A stretch of DNA of 64,000 nucleotides from Nostoc sp. T09 (GTDB lineage: Bacteria > Cyanobacteriota > Cyanobacteriia > Cyanobacteriales > Nostocaceae), in NCBI RefSeq assembly GCF_002154695.1, contig NZ_MTAV01000221.1, positions 1-64,000 on the forward strand, written 5' to 3'. Positions 36,976 through 46,295 of this stretch are shown piece by piece. Below the pieces are notes generated by a model, which made no database searches, was not told the DNA's origin, and saw only the letters and a list, made by a program, of their open reading frames with translations. Within the stretch, counting starts at the first letter, position 1. Every line of letters starts with the position of its first letter. A program made the position numbers and the translations under genes.

Positions 36976-37137
36976 TTGGAAAGCCCATTCCTGAGTATTT
37001 TGGCATTGCTAGCTATACTGCTGCTAGTCGCAGTGACTGGAGGCGTTGGTTATTTAACCTTGGCAGATTGGCGCGATCGCCGTCTTCGAGAAAATGAAAA
37101 ACGCGAAACCCGACGCAGCACTCCAAAGCGGCGATGA
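36976..37137 (+). CDS. Small membrane protein downstream of petN
   Basis: 53 codons from TTG at 36976, with GAGGAA (36968-36973) as ribosome binding site overlapping the petN stop. It encodes one hydrophobic helix (LSILALLAILLLVAVTGGVG) and then a strongly charged tail rich in Arg/Glu (DWRDRRLRENEKRETR). Sequence quality, codon use and a spacing of only 7 nt behind petN support a real gene. I do not know its function; it may be co-expressed with PetN. Confidence 0.7.
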   Translation: MESPFLSILALLAILLLVAVTGGVGYLTLADWRDRRLRENEKRETRRSTPKRR

Positions 37138-37186
37138 TTTTTACTTGAGATAATCAAACCCAGTCTTCTTGGGTCAACAATGCTTT

Positions 37187-37218
37187 TATAGGGACACGAT
37201 GCGATCGTTGTCCCTATA
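37187..37218 (+). terminator. Strong hairpin after petN operon
   Basis: TATAGGGACA (37187-37196) pairs perfectly with TGTCCCTATA (37209-37218) around a HIP1-containing loop, followed by TTGTTATATTTA. It lies 50 nt after the small gene downstream of petN and probably ends its transcript. A smaller CCCAG-TCTT-CTTGGG hairpin precedes it. Confidence 0.6.
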
Positions 37219-37421
37219 TTGTTATATTTATTACCTATAATATTTAAGGCAAAACATTGTTAAAAAATATTGTTGTTTATATTACTAAAAATATTTAAAG
37301 TTGAATTTTCCACCGTTAAATTTACTACTTAAGACATATATCTTTGGATAGCTGTTACGTTTAGATTGGTTCAGGGAATTCTGAAGATAGAAGACTTTCA
37401 ACATTTAAAGTCCTATTTGGC

Positions 37422-40400
37422 ATGGAAAACTCCTCTACGCTACAACCCATACAACCGAATTCAGCCCCACAAGAACATTTGCCAGAACAGACACTACCGT
37501 CCTACCAAGGTGAGAAACATAAAGCTTTATCTAGAGTAATCGCTAGGATTCGCGAGTCACTGGATATAGACACCATTTTCAAAGTTACAGTCACTGAGGT
37601 ACGTCAGTTGCTGAACACTGACCGGGTTGGAGTGTTTCGTTTTTATCCTGAATTAGATTGGGAAGGGGAATTTATTTATGAGGACGTAGGTGAGCAATGG
37701 AGTTCGGCACTAAAAGCTAAACTGCGTGACCACTGCTTTGCTGCGGATTTTGCCGGACTTTATCAGCAAGGTCGAATTAAAATCATGGACGATATTTATC
37801 AAGCCATGATTACTGATTGCCATATACAGATTCTAGAAAAATTTCAAGTACGCGCTAATATTGTTGCTCCCCTGATGAAAGGTAAAGAGTTATGGGGCTT
37901 GTTGTGTATTCATCAATGTAGTGGACCTCGGCAATGGGAAGCATCAGAAGTTGAATTTGTGCAACTCATCGGCGAACATTTGGGAGTTGCCTTGCAACAG
38001 GCAGATTACCTAGAAAAAGCGAAATTACAATCAGCACAATTAGCACAAGCAACAGCAAGAGCAAAAATAGCAGAATGGCAGAAAACTATATCTATAACGA
38101 TTGAGAAAATTCGTCAGTTTCTCGATTTGGAAAGCATTTTCCGGACTAGTACAGAAGAACTGAGAAAACTGCTGAATGCTGACCGTGTTGCTATCTACCG
38201 TTTCCATCCAGATTGGAGTGGTGAATTTGTATTTGAATCAGTAGCAGCAGGCTGGAATTCTCTCATGGAAGAACAGTTGCGGCGGCCCGAGTTGGGTGAA
38301 AACGTTAGCGACTGTAGTGCCAAGGATTTAGCTGAAGCCCCGGTTATGGATACTTACTTACAAGATACAGACGGTGGTCGCTTCACAAGAGGCGAAGTGT
38401 ATCGTGTTTGTAATGATATTTATAACGCTGGGTTTACCGACTGCTACATTAAAGTCCTAGAAAGCTATCAGGCAAAAGCTTATGTGATCATTGCTATTTA
38501 CCACGGTCAAAAGCTCTGGGGCTTGCTAGCTGTTTACCAGAACAATGGAAGCCGCGATTGGCAAGAAGATGAGGTCTACTTGCTCACCCAAGTTAGTACC
38601 CAACTAGGCGTAGCTTTGCAGCAAGCCGAGTTCTTACAACAATTGCAGACCCAAGCAGCAGAACTGACCAAAGCTGCCGAAAGACAAAGGGCCTTGGCAA
38701 ATACTGTAGAAAAAATTCGTCAGTCCTTAGATATTGACACTATCTTTAAAGCTACTACTCAAGAAGTGAGGCGGCTGTTAGAAGTAGAAAGAGTTTCAAT
38801 TTATCGCTTCTACCCTGATTGGAGTGGTGAATTTGTTGCTGATTCAGTTGCTGATGACTGGACACCAACAGCAAGAACGCAGTCTGTAACAGAGCAAGTC
38901 CTTTTGTTAGGAACGCCAGCAGGCAAATATGCACGTCATGAAGTCTTTGTACCAATTTCTCAAGGAGAGAAACTTTGGGGATTGTTGGTAGCTTATCAAA
39001 ACTCTCAAGCACGCTATTGGCAAGATGAGGAAATAAATTTGCTGGCACAAGTTGGTGTGCAATTAGGAGTAGCAATCCAGCAAGCAGAAACCTTAAAGCA
39101 GGTACAGATACAAGCACAGCAACTAGCTCAAGCTGCGGAACGAGAACGGGAAGCTGCGGAACGAGAACGCAAAGCTACCGAAAGGGAGAAGGCATTAGCT
39201 GCAACGGTAGAGAAAATTCGTCAGTCCCTTGATCTTGATACTATCTTTGCTACCAGCACTCAAGAAGTCCGACGGCTATTAGAACTCGATCGAGCCACAA
39301 TTTATCGTTTCCGCTCTGATTGGACTGTGGAATTTGTTGCTGAATCATTAGCCCATAATTGGACACCAAATAGGGAAGTTGTACCTTTAATTATCAAGGA
39401 TTATTTGCAACAAACCCAAGGCAGAGACTACGCTAACAGTAAAATTTTAGTTATTAAAGATATTTATAGCACCGAAGATTATACTAGTCAGATTGCTCTA
39501 CTCAAACCAATTGTAGCTAGAGCATATATGATTGTACCGATTTTTCAAGGTGAGAAAATTTGGGGCTTGTTGGCAGCATATCAAAATACCAAACCCCGCG
39601 ATTGGCAACAAGATGAAATTGATTTACTAGTACATATTGGCAATCAATTAGGAGTAGGTCTTCAGCAAGCAGAATTACTGGACCAAACTCACCGTCAAAA
39701 AGAAGAACTTAAGGAGACCCTGCAAGAATTGCAGCAAACTCAAAGCCAGTTGATTCAAAGTGAAAAAATGGCTGGTTTAGGACAGTTAGTGGCTGGAGTA
39801 GCCCATGAAATTAATAATCCGATTAATTTCATTTATGGCAACATCACCCATGTCACTGAGTACGCTGAAGACTTATTGAAATTACTACATATTTATCAAA
39901 AAAATTATCCTAATCCGAAAGCAGAAGTTCAACGGCAAGCAGCAGCACTAGATTTAGATTTTATTGCGAAAGACTTGCCTAAAATTCTTAATTCTATGAC
40001 TGTTGGGGCAGAACGGATTAGTGAATTAGTACTGTCATTACGTACTTTTTCACGCCTAGATGAAGCCGAAATGAAGCCAGTTAACATCCATGAAGGTATT
40101 GAAAGTACCTTATTAATCTTACAACACCGTCTAAAACCACAGGCTGATTTCATTGCTATTGAGGTAGTTAAAGAATACGGCGAATTACCAAAAGTACAAT
40201 GTTATGCTGCTCAAATAAATCAAGTTTTGATGAATGTTCTCAGCAATGCGATTGATGCTCTAGAACACTCAATAATGGTAGAAAAAACCTTAGAAAATCC
40301 TAAAATTCAGATTTGTACAGAAGTAATAGATGAAAACTCGATTTTAATTCGCATTGCTGATAATGGTTGTGGCATAGCAGAAAGTGTGCGATCGCGGATT

Positions 40401-40568
40401 TTTGACCCTTTCTTTACTACTAAAGAACCAGGTAAAGGAACTGGTTTAGGGCTATATATTAGTTACCAGATTATTGTAGAAAAACACGCTGGTCAAATCA
40501 AATGTTTTTCCGAACCTGGGAAAGGTTCTGAGTTTAGGATACAAATACCCATCAAACATTCGGTTTAG
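37422..40568 (+). CDS. Tandem-GAF histidine kinase with cyanobacteriochrome signatures
   Basis: 1048 residues: four GAF domains (about 35-195, 225-395, 425-560, 595-750) joined by coiled coils, then a histidine kinase (AHEINNP, His about 795; [17 protein letters not shown]). GAF1 holds DHCF (Cys105), matching the DXCF motif, and [15 protein letters not shown] with Cys133, the canonical bilin-attachment position. GAF2 has [12 protein letters not shown] and DCYIKVLE with Cys341, like red/green cyanobacteriochromes but with Cys-Tyr where Cys-His is usual. GAF3 lacks that segment and GAF4 has Ser at the position. It is probably a soluble bilin-binding photosensor that signals through phosphotransfer. 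Response regulator not seen. Confidence 0.9.
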   Translation: MENSSTLQPIQPNSAPQEHLPEQTLPSYQGEKHKALSRVIARIRESLDIDTIFKVTVTEVRQLLNTDRVGVFRFYPELDWEGEFIYEDVGEQWSSALKAKLRDHCFAADFAGLYQQGRIKIMDDIYQAMITDCHIQILEKFQVRANIVAPLMKGKELWGLLCIHQCSGPRQWEASEVEFVQLIGEHLGVALQQADYLEKAKLQSAQLAQATARAKIAEWQKTISITIEKIRQFLDLESIFRTSTEELRKLLNADRVAIYRFHPDWSGEFVFESVAAGWNSLMEEQLRRPELGENVSDCSAKDLAEAPVMDTYLQDTDGGRFTRGEVYRVCNDIYNAGFTDCYIKVLESYQAKAYVIIAIYHGQKLWGLLAVYQNNGSRDWQEDEVYLLTQVSTQLGVALQQAEFLQQLQTQAAELTKAAERQRALANTVEKIRQSLDIDTIFKATTQEVRRLLEVERVSIYRFYPDWSGEFVADSVADDWTPTARTQSVTEQVLLLGTPAGKYARHEVFVPISQGEKLWGLLVAYQNSQARYWQDEEINLLAQVGVQLGVAIQQAETLKQVQIQAQQLAQAAEREREAAERERKATEREKALAATVEKIRQSLDLDTIFATSTQEVRRLLELDRATIYRFRSDWTVEFVAESLAHNWTPNREVVPLIIKDYLQQTQGRDYANSKILVIKDIYSTEDYTSQIALLKPIVARAYMIVPIFQGEKIWGLLAAYQNTKPRDWQQDEIDLLVHIGNQLGVGLQQAELLDQTHRQKEELKETLQELQQTQSQLIQSEKMAGLGQLVAGVAHEINNPINFIYGNITHVTEYAEDLLKLLHIYQKNYPNPKAEVQRQAAALDLDFIAKDLPKILNSMTVGAERISELVLSLRTFSRLDEAEMKPVNIHEGIESTLLILQHRLKPQADFIAIEVVKEYGELPKVQCYAAQINQVLMNVLSNAIDALEHSIMVEKTLENPKIQICTEVIDENSILIRIADNGCGIAESVRSRIFDPFFTTKEPGKGTGLGLYISYQIIVEKHAGQIKCFSEPGKGSEFRIQIPIKHSV

Positions 40569-40570
40569 TT

Positions 40571-40597
40571 AAAAAAGCATGTGCGATCGCTTTTTTT
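40571..40597 (+). terminator. Rho-independent terminator
   Basis: AAAAAAGC (40571-40578) and GCTTTTTT (40589-40596) form a stem around a loop that includes a HIP1 site, ending in seven T. It follows the histidine kinase stop by 2 nt. Confidence 0.65.
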
Positions 40598-40644
40598 AGC
40601 TTATGTATGTAAAGACGCAAAGGAAGAAGAGAAAGGGCGATCGC
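40583..40644. repeat. Direct repeat flanking toxin-antitoxin locus, left copy
   Basis: It starts with GCGATCGCTTTTT and ends with CAAAGGAAGAAGAGAAAGGG plus a HIP1 site. The right copy at 41355-41404 has the same two ends and order, with one base more in the purine tract and less DNA between. Confidence 0.6.
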
Positions 40645-40775
40645 ATATTGGCGCGTGAAAGCCATCACTTTTTTATTTCACACAGAGGTGCAAAGTTTTT
40701 TGTAGTAGATTTGCAATTTTTCTTCAGATTAGAGATTATAGTATGATTAATTGTTCATACTAAGAGGTAAGACTG

Positions 40776-41006
40776 ATGATTAAAGTCACAATTACCTTAG
40801 AAGAAGACATTCTGCAATTTATCGATCTCCAGGCACAAGGCAACCGCAGTGGATATATCAACGCACTGCTAGCAGAACATCGCCGTCAGATTTTAGAAGC
40901 AGAAATGATTGCTGCCCTCAAGCAAGATGCTGAAGATCCAGAATATCAGGCTGAAATTGCAGCTTGGGATCGTGTTGTTGGGGATGGGATTAATGCCAGG
41001 GAGTAA
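40776..41006 (+). CDS. Ribbon-helix-helix antitoxin
   Basis: 76 residues. The N-terminus (MIKVTITLEEDILQFIDLQ, then GNRSGYINALLAEH) is a ribbon-helix-helix DNA-binding domain; the acidic C-terminal half is the usual toxin-binding tail. It would repress its own operon and neutralise the MazF/PemK-type toxin whose start overlaps its stop by 14 nt. The toxin gene is frameshifted, so the antitoxin may now be orphaned. A ribosome binding site AAGAGG precedes the start. Confidence 0.85.
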   Translation: MIKVTITLEEDILQFIDLQAQGNRSGYINALLAEHRRQILEAEMIAALKQDAEDPEYQAEIAAWDRVVGDGINARE

Positions 41007-41348
41007 TTTAACTTATCGACGAGGAGAAATCCGTTGGGTGAATCTTGATCCGACAGTGGGGGCTGAGGCGCAAAAAATTCGTGCTTGTTTGATTGTGCAG
41101 AATGACATTATGAATCAGTATGGATTGCTGACAATTGTCATGCCATTTAGACCAGGAAGTAAGCCCCTTATGTTGTCAATGTGAAAGCAACACCAACTAA
41201 TGGATTGGATCAAGATCGATTTATTAATATTGGGCAGATTCGTGCTGTTGACAATCGCCGGGTTTTGGAAATGCTTGGTGTATTGGAAGATGAATACTGG
41301 GAGCAAATTCGCACAGCTTTAAATGTGGTTTTGGGATTTGTAGATTAA
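40993..41348 (+). pseudogene. Frameshifted MazF/PemK-family toxin
   Basis: The first part (from ATG at 40993) reads TYRRGEIRWVNLDPTVGAE, QKIRACLIVQND and VMPFRPGSKP, standard for MazF/PemK ribonucleases. At a CCCC run (41164-41167) the frame slips; the rest, YVVNVKATPTNGLDQDRFIN followed by IGQIRAVDNRR and a full C-terminal helix, continues in the -1 frame to a TAA at 41346. A single lost base (for example one G, restoring Lys-Ala-Pro-Tyr) explains it. The gene is otherwise complete, so the mutation looks recent, or could be a sequencing error or programmed slip. Confidence 0.85.
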
Positions 41349-41354
41349 ATTCGA

Positions 41355-41404
41355 GCGATCGCTTTTTCATCTCACACAAAGGAAGAAGAGAAAAGGGCGA
41401 TCGC
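41355..41404. repeat. Direct repeat flanking toxin-antitoxin locus, right copy
   Basis: GCGATCGCTTTTT followed by CAAAGGAAGAAGAGAAAAGG and a HIP1 site; a near copy of 40583-40644. The two copies bracket the antitoxin and broken toxin genes exactly. Confidence 0.6.
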
Positions 41405-41600
41405 TTCTAATTTATAAAACAAGATCCAATACACGAAAAAATCATTAAGCAATAACTCTTTTTCACTGAGGTAAGGTTTGATAAAGCTTTACTCTACTTT
41501 AAGCTAAGGATAATTACTGAGGTATTTTGACCTTACCTAATCCAAAATTGTTGATGATTGATAATCATATCTGGATTTAGTGGTTTAGTACTTAATCAAA

Positions 41601-42788
41601 ATGAGCAAATTATCTGAATACCCAATGACTGATAAACCATTTCGATGTGGTCATTGTGGTAATACAACTGTGATGCAGAAGATAGCTGTTAATCAGTATA
41701 TTCGGACTATGGACAAAGGTACACCCGATCAATATCAAGTTGAGTATAAATGGCATCTTTTAGTATGTTGCACTTGTGAAGAAGTAAATCTTATTGAATA
41801 TTCAATCTGGCCTGATCAGGAAAAAATATATATTTTTAATGATGGGGATGAAGAGATATACAGGATAGAACCTGACGAAAAGTATTTATATCCATCATCT
41901 AATGATTTTACACATTTAAAAGAAGCTTCAACAATACTTAAACAAACATATCAAGAAGCTTTAAATTGTTTTAAATCAGGCCTATACACAGCAACCGTAA
42001 TTATGTGTAGAAAAACAGTTGAATGTTTGTGTGTAATACAGTTAGAAATTACAGAGCCTTACAAACTATCTGATAAAATCCAAAGAATGCTAGATGACGG
42101 ATGTATAGATAAACTGCTATACGATTGGTCAATGACTTTAAAGCAATTTGGTAATATTGCAGTACATCAGTTCAAAACATTTACTAAAGATGAGGCTCAA
42201 GACATTTTAGATTTTACCTATGCTTTAGTTGAATACTGTCTAGATTTCAAGTACAAATTTGCAAAGCTTAAAACCAATAGAAAAATAAAAAAACAATCTC
42301 AACAGTCCGAACAAGAAGTTCAACTAAATAGTTTAAGTAATTCTGAATTGGAGTCTTTAGATAAAATGTTAAGCGATCAAAATGAATTACTCCGTTATTA
42401 TGGAGCCATAAGTTTGGCAAAAGCAAATGTAAAAGTTGAAAAAATAGTACCTATATTAATCGAATTTTATCATCAAAATAACTTTAAACAGATAAAAAAT
42501 GAAATTATTGCCTTTGTGAGAAACTTTGGCTCAGTAGCAGTGTCAGAATTAATTAAATTACTTACAGATTCCTCAACTACGAAGGAAATTCGGATTATGG
42601 CTGTCAGTACTTTAGGAGATCTGGGATTTGAGGCAAAAGAATCTATACCAGCGCTTTTTGATGCACTTGCAGATCCAGATGTTAACGTTCAAGCTACTCA
42701 TGCTCTAATCAAAATCGGGGGTGAAGCTGTTTCTTCTGTGATTAAAATATATGAGGAAAAGCTAAATTCTGCTACCCCAACATTATAG
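41601..42788 (+). CDS. DUF4145-HEAT repeat protein
   Basis: 395 residues. A zinc-ribbon-like start (FRCGHCGNTT with CCTCEEVNLI near 57) leads into a DUF4145-type helical domain (about 105-215; hallmark RKTVECLCV and FGNIAVH). From about 240, four short HEAT-like repeats follow (LLRYYGAISLAKANVKVEKI, EIRIMAVSTLGDLGFEAKES). DUF4145 occurs alone and with restriction or nuclease genes, but its function is unknown. The gene is AT-rich compared with its neighbours, hinting at horizontal transfer. A small membrane protein gene lies 52 nt downstream. Confidence 0.8.
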   Translation: MSKLSEYPMTDKPFRCGHCGNTTVMQKIAVNQYIRTMDKGTPDQYQVEYKWHLLVCCTCEEVNLIEYSIWPDQEKIYIFNDGDEEIYRIEPDEKYLYPSSNDFTHLKEASTILKQTYQEALNCFKSGLYTATVIMCRKTVECLCVIQLEITEPYKLSDKIQRMLDDGCIDKLLYDWSMTLKQFGNIAVHQFKTFTKDEAQDILDFTYALVEYCLDFKYKFAKLKTNRKIKKQSQQSEQEVQLNSLSNSELESLDKMLSDQNELLRYYGAISLAKANVKVEKIVPILIEFYHQNNFKQIKNEIIAFVRNFGSVAVSELIKLLTDSSTTKEIRIMAVSTLGDLGFEAKESIPALFDALADPDVNVQATHALIKIGGEAVSSVIKIYEEKLNSATPTL

Positions 42789-42840
42789 CCTATCGTGACA
42801 CAGCCTTAGTTAGCTCAAGAAGTTTTATAATTAATTTTCT

Positions 42841-43176
42841 ATGATATTATCGGATTTTAATTATTTTTTTATTTTGATGATTTTTGGTTGTGTCTTGTTT
42901 TTAGCGCATTTGAGCGATGTTAAATCTAAGAATTTGATGTTAAGGGCTATATGTATATTATTAATATCTTTATCACTTTTATTTTTACTATCTAATGAAT
43001 GTTTCAAAGGTATTGAGAATGAGATAGAAAATATTAATGATAAGGAAAAATGTATACCACGGATACTTGTTGAATGTAAAACTTTTATTCTTTACAAAGA
43101 GCCTTTTCAACCAGTAGTTACTGTTTGTAAGAATAAACTAAGTAATAAAAGAATATATAAATATATTCAAGACTAG
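42841..43176 (+). CDS. Small membrane protein of unknown function
   Basis: 111 residues. Two hydrophobic segments (about 5-22 and 32-49) near the N-terminus, then a polar region with Cys residues (CIPRILVECK, VTVCKN) that may be outside the membrane. It is very AT-rich, like the DUF4145 gene 52 nt upstream, with which it may be co-transcribed. I recognise no family. The terminator at 43247 follows. Confidence 0.6.
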   Translation: MILSDFNYFFILMIFGCVLFLAHLSDVKSKNLMLRAICILLISLSLLFLLSNECFKGIENEIENINDKEKCIPRILVECKTFILYKEPFQPVVTVCKNKLSNKRIYKYIQD

Positions 43177-43246
43177 TTAAATCACTAAGACATTGTTTTG
43201 AAAGTTGTAAACTGTGATTTTACATATTAATTGAATTTATAAATGA

Positions 43247-43280
43247 ATTTGCCTTCAGATTCTTCAATCCGAAGGCAAAT
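43247..43280. terminator. Strong hairpin between convergent genes
   Basis: ATTTGCCTTC (43247-43256) pairs perfectly with GAAGGCAAAT (43271-43280), extended by GATT/AATC inside. It lies between the plus-strand small membrane protein and the minus-strand pntB, so it can serve as a bidirectional terminator; T-rich DNA follows on the plus strand. Confidence 0.7.
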
Positions 43281-43331
43281 AAACTTTCTGATTTTTTCTT
43301 TATTTCGCGCCCTTTGCGCCTTCGCGGTTCG

Positions 43332-44735
43332 TTAAAGCTGCTTCACTTCAGAAACCAACTTAGCCACCATATCCTTCGCGCTACCAAAAAGCATCGTAGT
43401 TTTATCTTTGTAGAACAACTCATTATCTACACCGGCAAAACCTGTACTCATCCCGCGCTTAATCACAATTGTCTGCTTCGCCCGATCTACTTCCAAAATT
43501 GGCATCCCAAAAATTGGGCTATTAACATCAGTACGCGCCGCCGGATTAACTACATCATTTGCCCCAATTACTAAAGCTACGTCTGCTTGCTCAAATTGGG
43601 GATTAATATCTTCCATGTCATACAACTGGGTATAAGGCACATTCGCCTCAGCCAACAACACGTTCATGTGTCCTGGCATTCTTCCCGCAACAGGGTGAAT
43701 GGCATACTTAACATCAACGCCCATCCGTTCTAGTTGATCTGTTAATTCCCGGACACTATGCTGCGCTTGAGCAACCGCCATTCCATAACCAGGCACAATT
43801 ACCACAGAACGGGCATAACCCAACATCATCGCGCCTTCTTCGGGATCGATGCTGCGGACAGTTTGATCGGTTGCACCACCACTAGCAGCACCACCAGTTG
43901 CGCTTCCTGTGCCAAAAGCGCTGAACAGCACGCTGAAGAGGGAGCGGTTCATTGCTTTACACATAATTTCGGTAAGGATTAATCCAGATGCTCCCACCAA
44001 TGCGCCAGCGATGATTAACATATTGTTCATCACCACGAAACCTGCGGCGGATGCTGCTACACCGGATAACGAGTTCAACAGCGAAATTACCACAGGCATG
44101 TCGCCACCACCAATGGGGATGACGAACATTACACCCAATACTAAAGAAACAGCAACTACTGCTAAAAATATGGGTAGGCTATCCGGCGTGATGATTAAGT
44201 AGGCACTACCCGCTATATAAGCACCCAGAAGTAAGAGGTTAAATGGTTGCTGGAAAGGAAATGTAATCGGTGAACCGCTAATTAAACCTTGCAATTTCGC
44301 AAAGGCGAGAAAACTGCCTGTAAAGGTAACACCACCGATTAACACATCCAGCAGCATGGAAATGTTAACATCAAGGGGTACAGGTGCTCCAGAATCCAAT
44401 AACCGCCAGAATTCGGCAACGGCGACTAATGCAGAAGCTGCGCCACCCAAACCGTTGAGTAAACCCACCATTTGGGGCATTTCTGTCATTTGCACTTTGT
44501 AGGCTGCGATCGCACCAATGCCTGAACCAATAGCCAAACCTAACAAAATCATCTCGTAGTTCAACACATGCTGATCCAGCATTGTGGCAACAATTGCTAG
44601 CAGCATCCCCACAGCTGCTACAACATTACCGTTCCTTGCTGTTGCTGGTGAACCCAGCTTTTTTAAACCCAGAATAAATAAGGATGCAGCGACTAAGTAC
44701 GTTAACTGAATCCCAGTTGGTAGAAAATCGCTCAC
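43332..44735 (-). CDS. pntB: NAD(P) transhydrogenase subunit beta
   Basis: 467 residues. An N-terminal membrane domain of eight or nine helices is followed by the NADP-binding domain III: GYGMAVAQAQHSVREL, HPVAGRMPGHMNVLLAEANV, and the GANDVVNPAAR plus FAGVDNELFY elements. It moves protons while exchanging hydride between NADH and NADP, and sits in the thylakoid or plasma membrane with PntA1 and PntA2. Its start overlaps the pntA2 stop by 4 nt, so translation is coupled. Confidence 0.97.
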   Translation of the reverse strand: MSDFLPTGIQLTYLVAASLFILGLKKLGSPATARNGNVVAAVGMLLAIVATMLDQHVLNYEMILLGLAIGSGIGAIAAYKVQMTEMPQMVGLLNGLGGAASALVAVAEFWRLLDSGAPVPLDVNISMLLDVLIGGVTFTGSFLAFAKLQGLISGSPITFPFQQPFNLLLLGAYIAGSAYLIITPDSLPIFLAVVAVSLVLGVMFVIPIGGGDMPVVISLLNSLSGVAASAAGFVVMNNMLIIAGALVGASGLILTEIMCKAMNRSLFSVLFSAFGTGSATGGAASGGATDQTVRSIDPEEGAMMLGYARSVVIVPGYGMAVAQAQHSVRELTDQLERMGVDVKYAIHPVAGRMPGHMNVLLAEANVPYTQLYDMEDINPQFEQADVALVIGANDVVNPAARTDVNSPIFGMPILEVDRAKQTIVIKRGMSTGFAGVDNELFYKDKTTMLFGSAKDMVAKLVSEVKQL

Positions 44736-45025
44736 GCCTTAATCTCCTTTTTCTTAAACATTTGCAACATTCTGTCTGTAACTAAGAAGCCACCCACAAC
44801 GTTAACTGTCGCTAGTACTACGGCAATTAAACCGAGAATGACTGACACATTCGTCTCTCTAGCACCAGAAGCTACTATCGCCCCCAGTACAGCAATGCCA
44901 GAAATCGCGTTTGATCCTGACATTAAGGGTGTGTGTAAGGTAGGTGGTACTTTGTTGATGACTTCAAACCCAATAAAAGATGCCAACACAAATACAAACA
45001 AAGCAGCAAGTAATGCCTCTGTCAT
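44732..45025 (-). CDS. pntA2: NAD(P) transhydrogenase membrane subunit alpha-2
   Basis: 97 residues with three membrane helices. The pattern FIGFEVINKVPPTLHTPLMS and GSNAISGIAVLGAIV is the standard start of transhydrogenase domain II carried on the alpha chain. In this organism the alpha chain is split, as is common in cyanobacteria: this gene holds the membrane part and pntA1 the NAD-binding part. It overlaps pntB by 4 nt and lies 94 nt after pntA1. Confidence 0.95.
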   Translation of the reverse strand: MTEALLAALFVFVLASFIGFEVINKVPPTLHTPLMSGSNAISGIAVLGAIVASGARETNVSVILGLIAVVLATVNVVGGFLVTDRMLQMFKKKEIKA

Positions 45026-45119
45026 GAAATAAAAACTCCTTCTGAATTAATGGGAATGGGGCATTGGGCATTGGTATTTCTTCTTGTCTCCCTTTTCCTC
45101 CTAGCCCCCTTCCTAGTCC

Positions 45120-46295
45120 CTAACTAACTGGCGATTGTTGAGTATTCAAAGCTGTTAAAGCGTCACTCACGCGTTGATTGCGAATTTCACCTGCATGAGT
45201 GACGCAAGCTGCTTCAACGATGTCATCGGCAAAGTTCACCTGCAAAGCTTTGTCTTTATTAATCAGCAATTGCATCAACGATGTCAGGTTCTTGGCATAC
45301 AGTTGGCTGGCATGGACTGGCATCGATGATGGTAGATTGATCGGCCCGATGATGGTAACACCGTTCCAAACGATGTCTTTACCGGGATCGGTGCAGGCGC
45401 AGTTACCACCTTGTTCAGCAGCCAAGTCTACAATCACTGAACCTGGCTTCATCTGCCTCACCATTTCCTCAGTGACTAGCAGTGGGGCTTTTTTCCCTGG
45501 AACTTGGGCGGTGGTAATCACCACATCCGCATTCTTGATGTGTTCGGTAACAACTTCCTGAGTGCGTTGCTTACTAACTTCGGAAATTTCTTTGGCGTAG
45601 CCGCCAGCTGCAACAGTGTCTTCTTCGAGTTTGACTTCGACGAATTTTGCCCCTAAGCTTTGGACTTCTTCTTTGACGGCGGGACGAATATCAAAAGCTT
45701 CTACCACTGCTCCCAAGCGCCTAGCGGTGGCGATCGCTTGCAATCCGGCTACACCTGCTCCCATGATAAATATTTTCGCTGGGGCGATCGTGCCTGCGGC
45801 TGTAGTCAGCATAGGGAAGTATTTCGGCAATGCTGCGGCGGCAATTAATACAGATTTGTAACCTGCTAAGGATGCTTGCGAGGACAATGCATCCATGCTT
45901 TGGGCCCTAGTAGTACGGGGGATCAATTCCATACTCAAGGCTGTAACTTGGCGATTTGCCAGTTGTTGCACCACCAAAGGATTTCCTAAGGGATTGAGGA
46001 AGCTAATTAGTACAGCCCCTTGTTTGAGAAATTCAATTTCTGAACGTCCATCTTCACGCTCTTGTGGCGGACTGACTTTCAATAAAATATCTGTTTCGCC
46101 CCATAAAGTAGCGGGATCAGCAATAATTTTAGCTCCTGCGGCTTCATAGGCAGAATCACTAAAGAATGATCGCTCTCCCGCACCTGTTTCTACCCAAATT
46201 TCTAAACCTTGTTTTACCAATCGGGCAACGATGTCAGGAATTAAAGCTACACGACGCTCACCAACTTCTATTTCTTTAGCAACTGCTATTCTCAT
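45120..46295 (-). CDS. pntA1: NAD(P) transhydrogenase NAD-binding subunit alpha-1
   Basis: 391 residues from the ATG at 46295, chosen because AGGAGA precedes it at good distance and MRIAVAKEIEVGERRVALIP is the family start; an upstream Met 15 codons earlier is not needed. NAD-binding Rossmann loop GAGVAGLQAIATARRLGA, RPAVKEEVQSLGAKF, and the domain I end NCACTDPG are present. It binds NAD(H) in the cytoplasm and pairs with PntA2 and PntB. It is the first gene of the operon. Confidence 0.96.
   Translation of the reverse strand: MRIAVAKEIEVGERRVALIPDIVARLVKQGLEIWVETGAGERSFFSDSAYEAAGAKIIADPATLWGETDILLKVSPPQEREDGRSEIEFLKQGAVLISFLNPLGNPLVVQQLANRQVTALSMELIPRTTRAQSMDALSSQASLAGYKSVLIAAAALPKYFPMLTTAAGTIAPAKIFIMGAGVAGLQAIATARRLGAVVEAFDIRPAVKEEVQSLGAKFVEVKLEEDTVAAGGYAKEISEVSKQRTQEVVTEHIKNADVVITTAQVPGKKAPLLVTEEMVRQMKPGSVIVDLAAEQGGNCACTDPGKDIVWNGVTIIGPINLPSSMPVHASQLYAKNLTSLMQLLINKDKALQVNFADDIVEAACVTHAGEIRNQRVSDALTALNTQQSPVS

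Noticed and set aside
45199-45561. 120-codon plus-strand frame within pntA1
   Set aside because: It is antisense to a well-recognised gene and has no features of its own.
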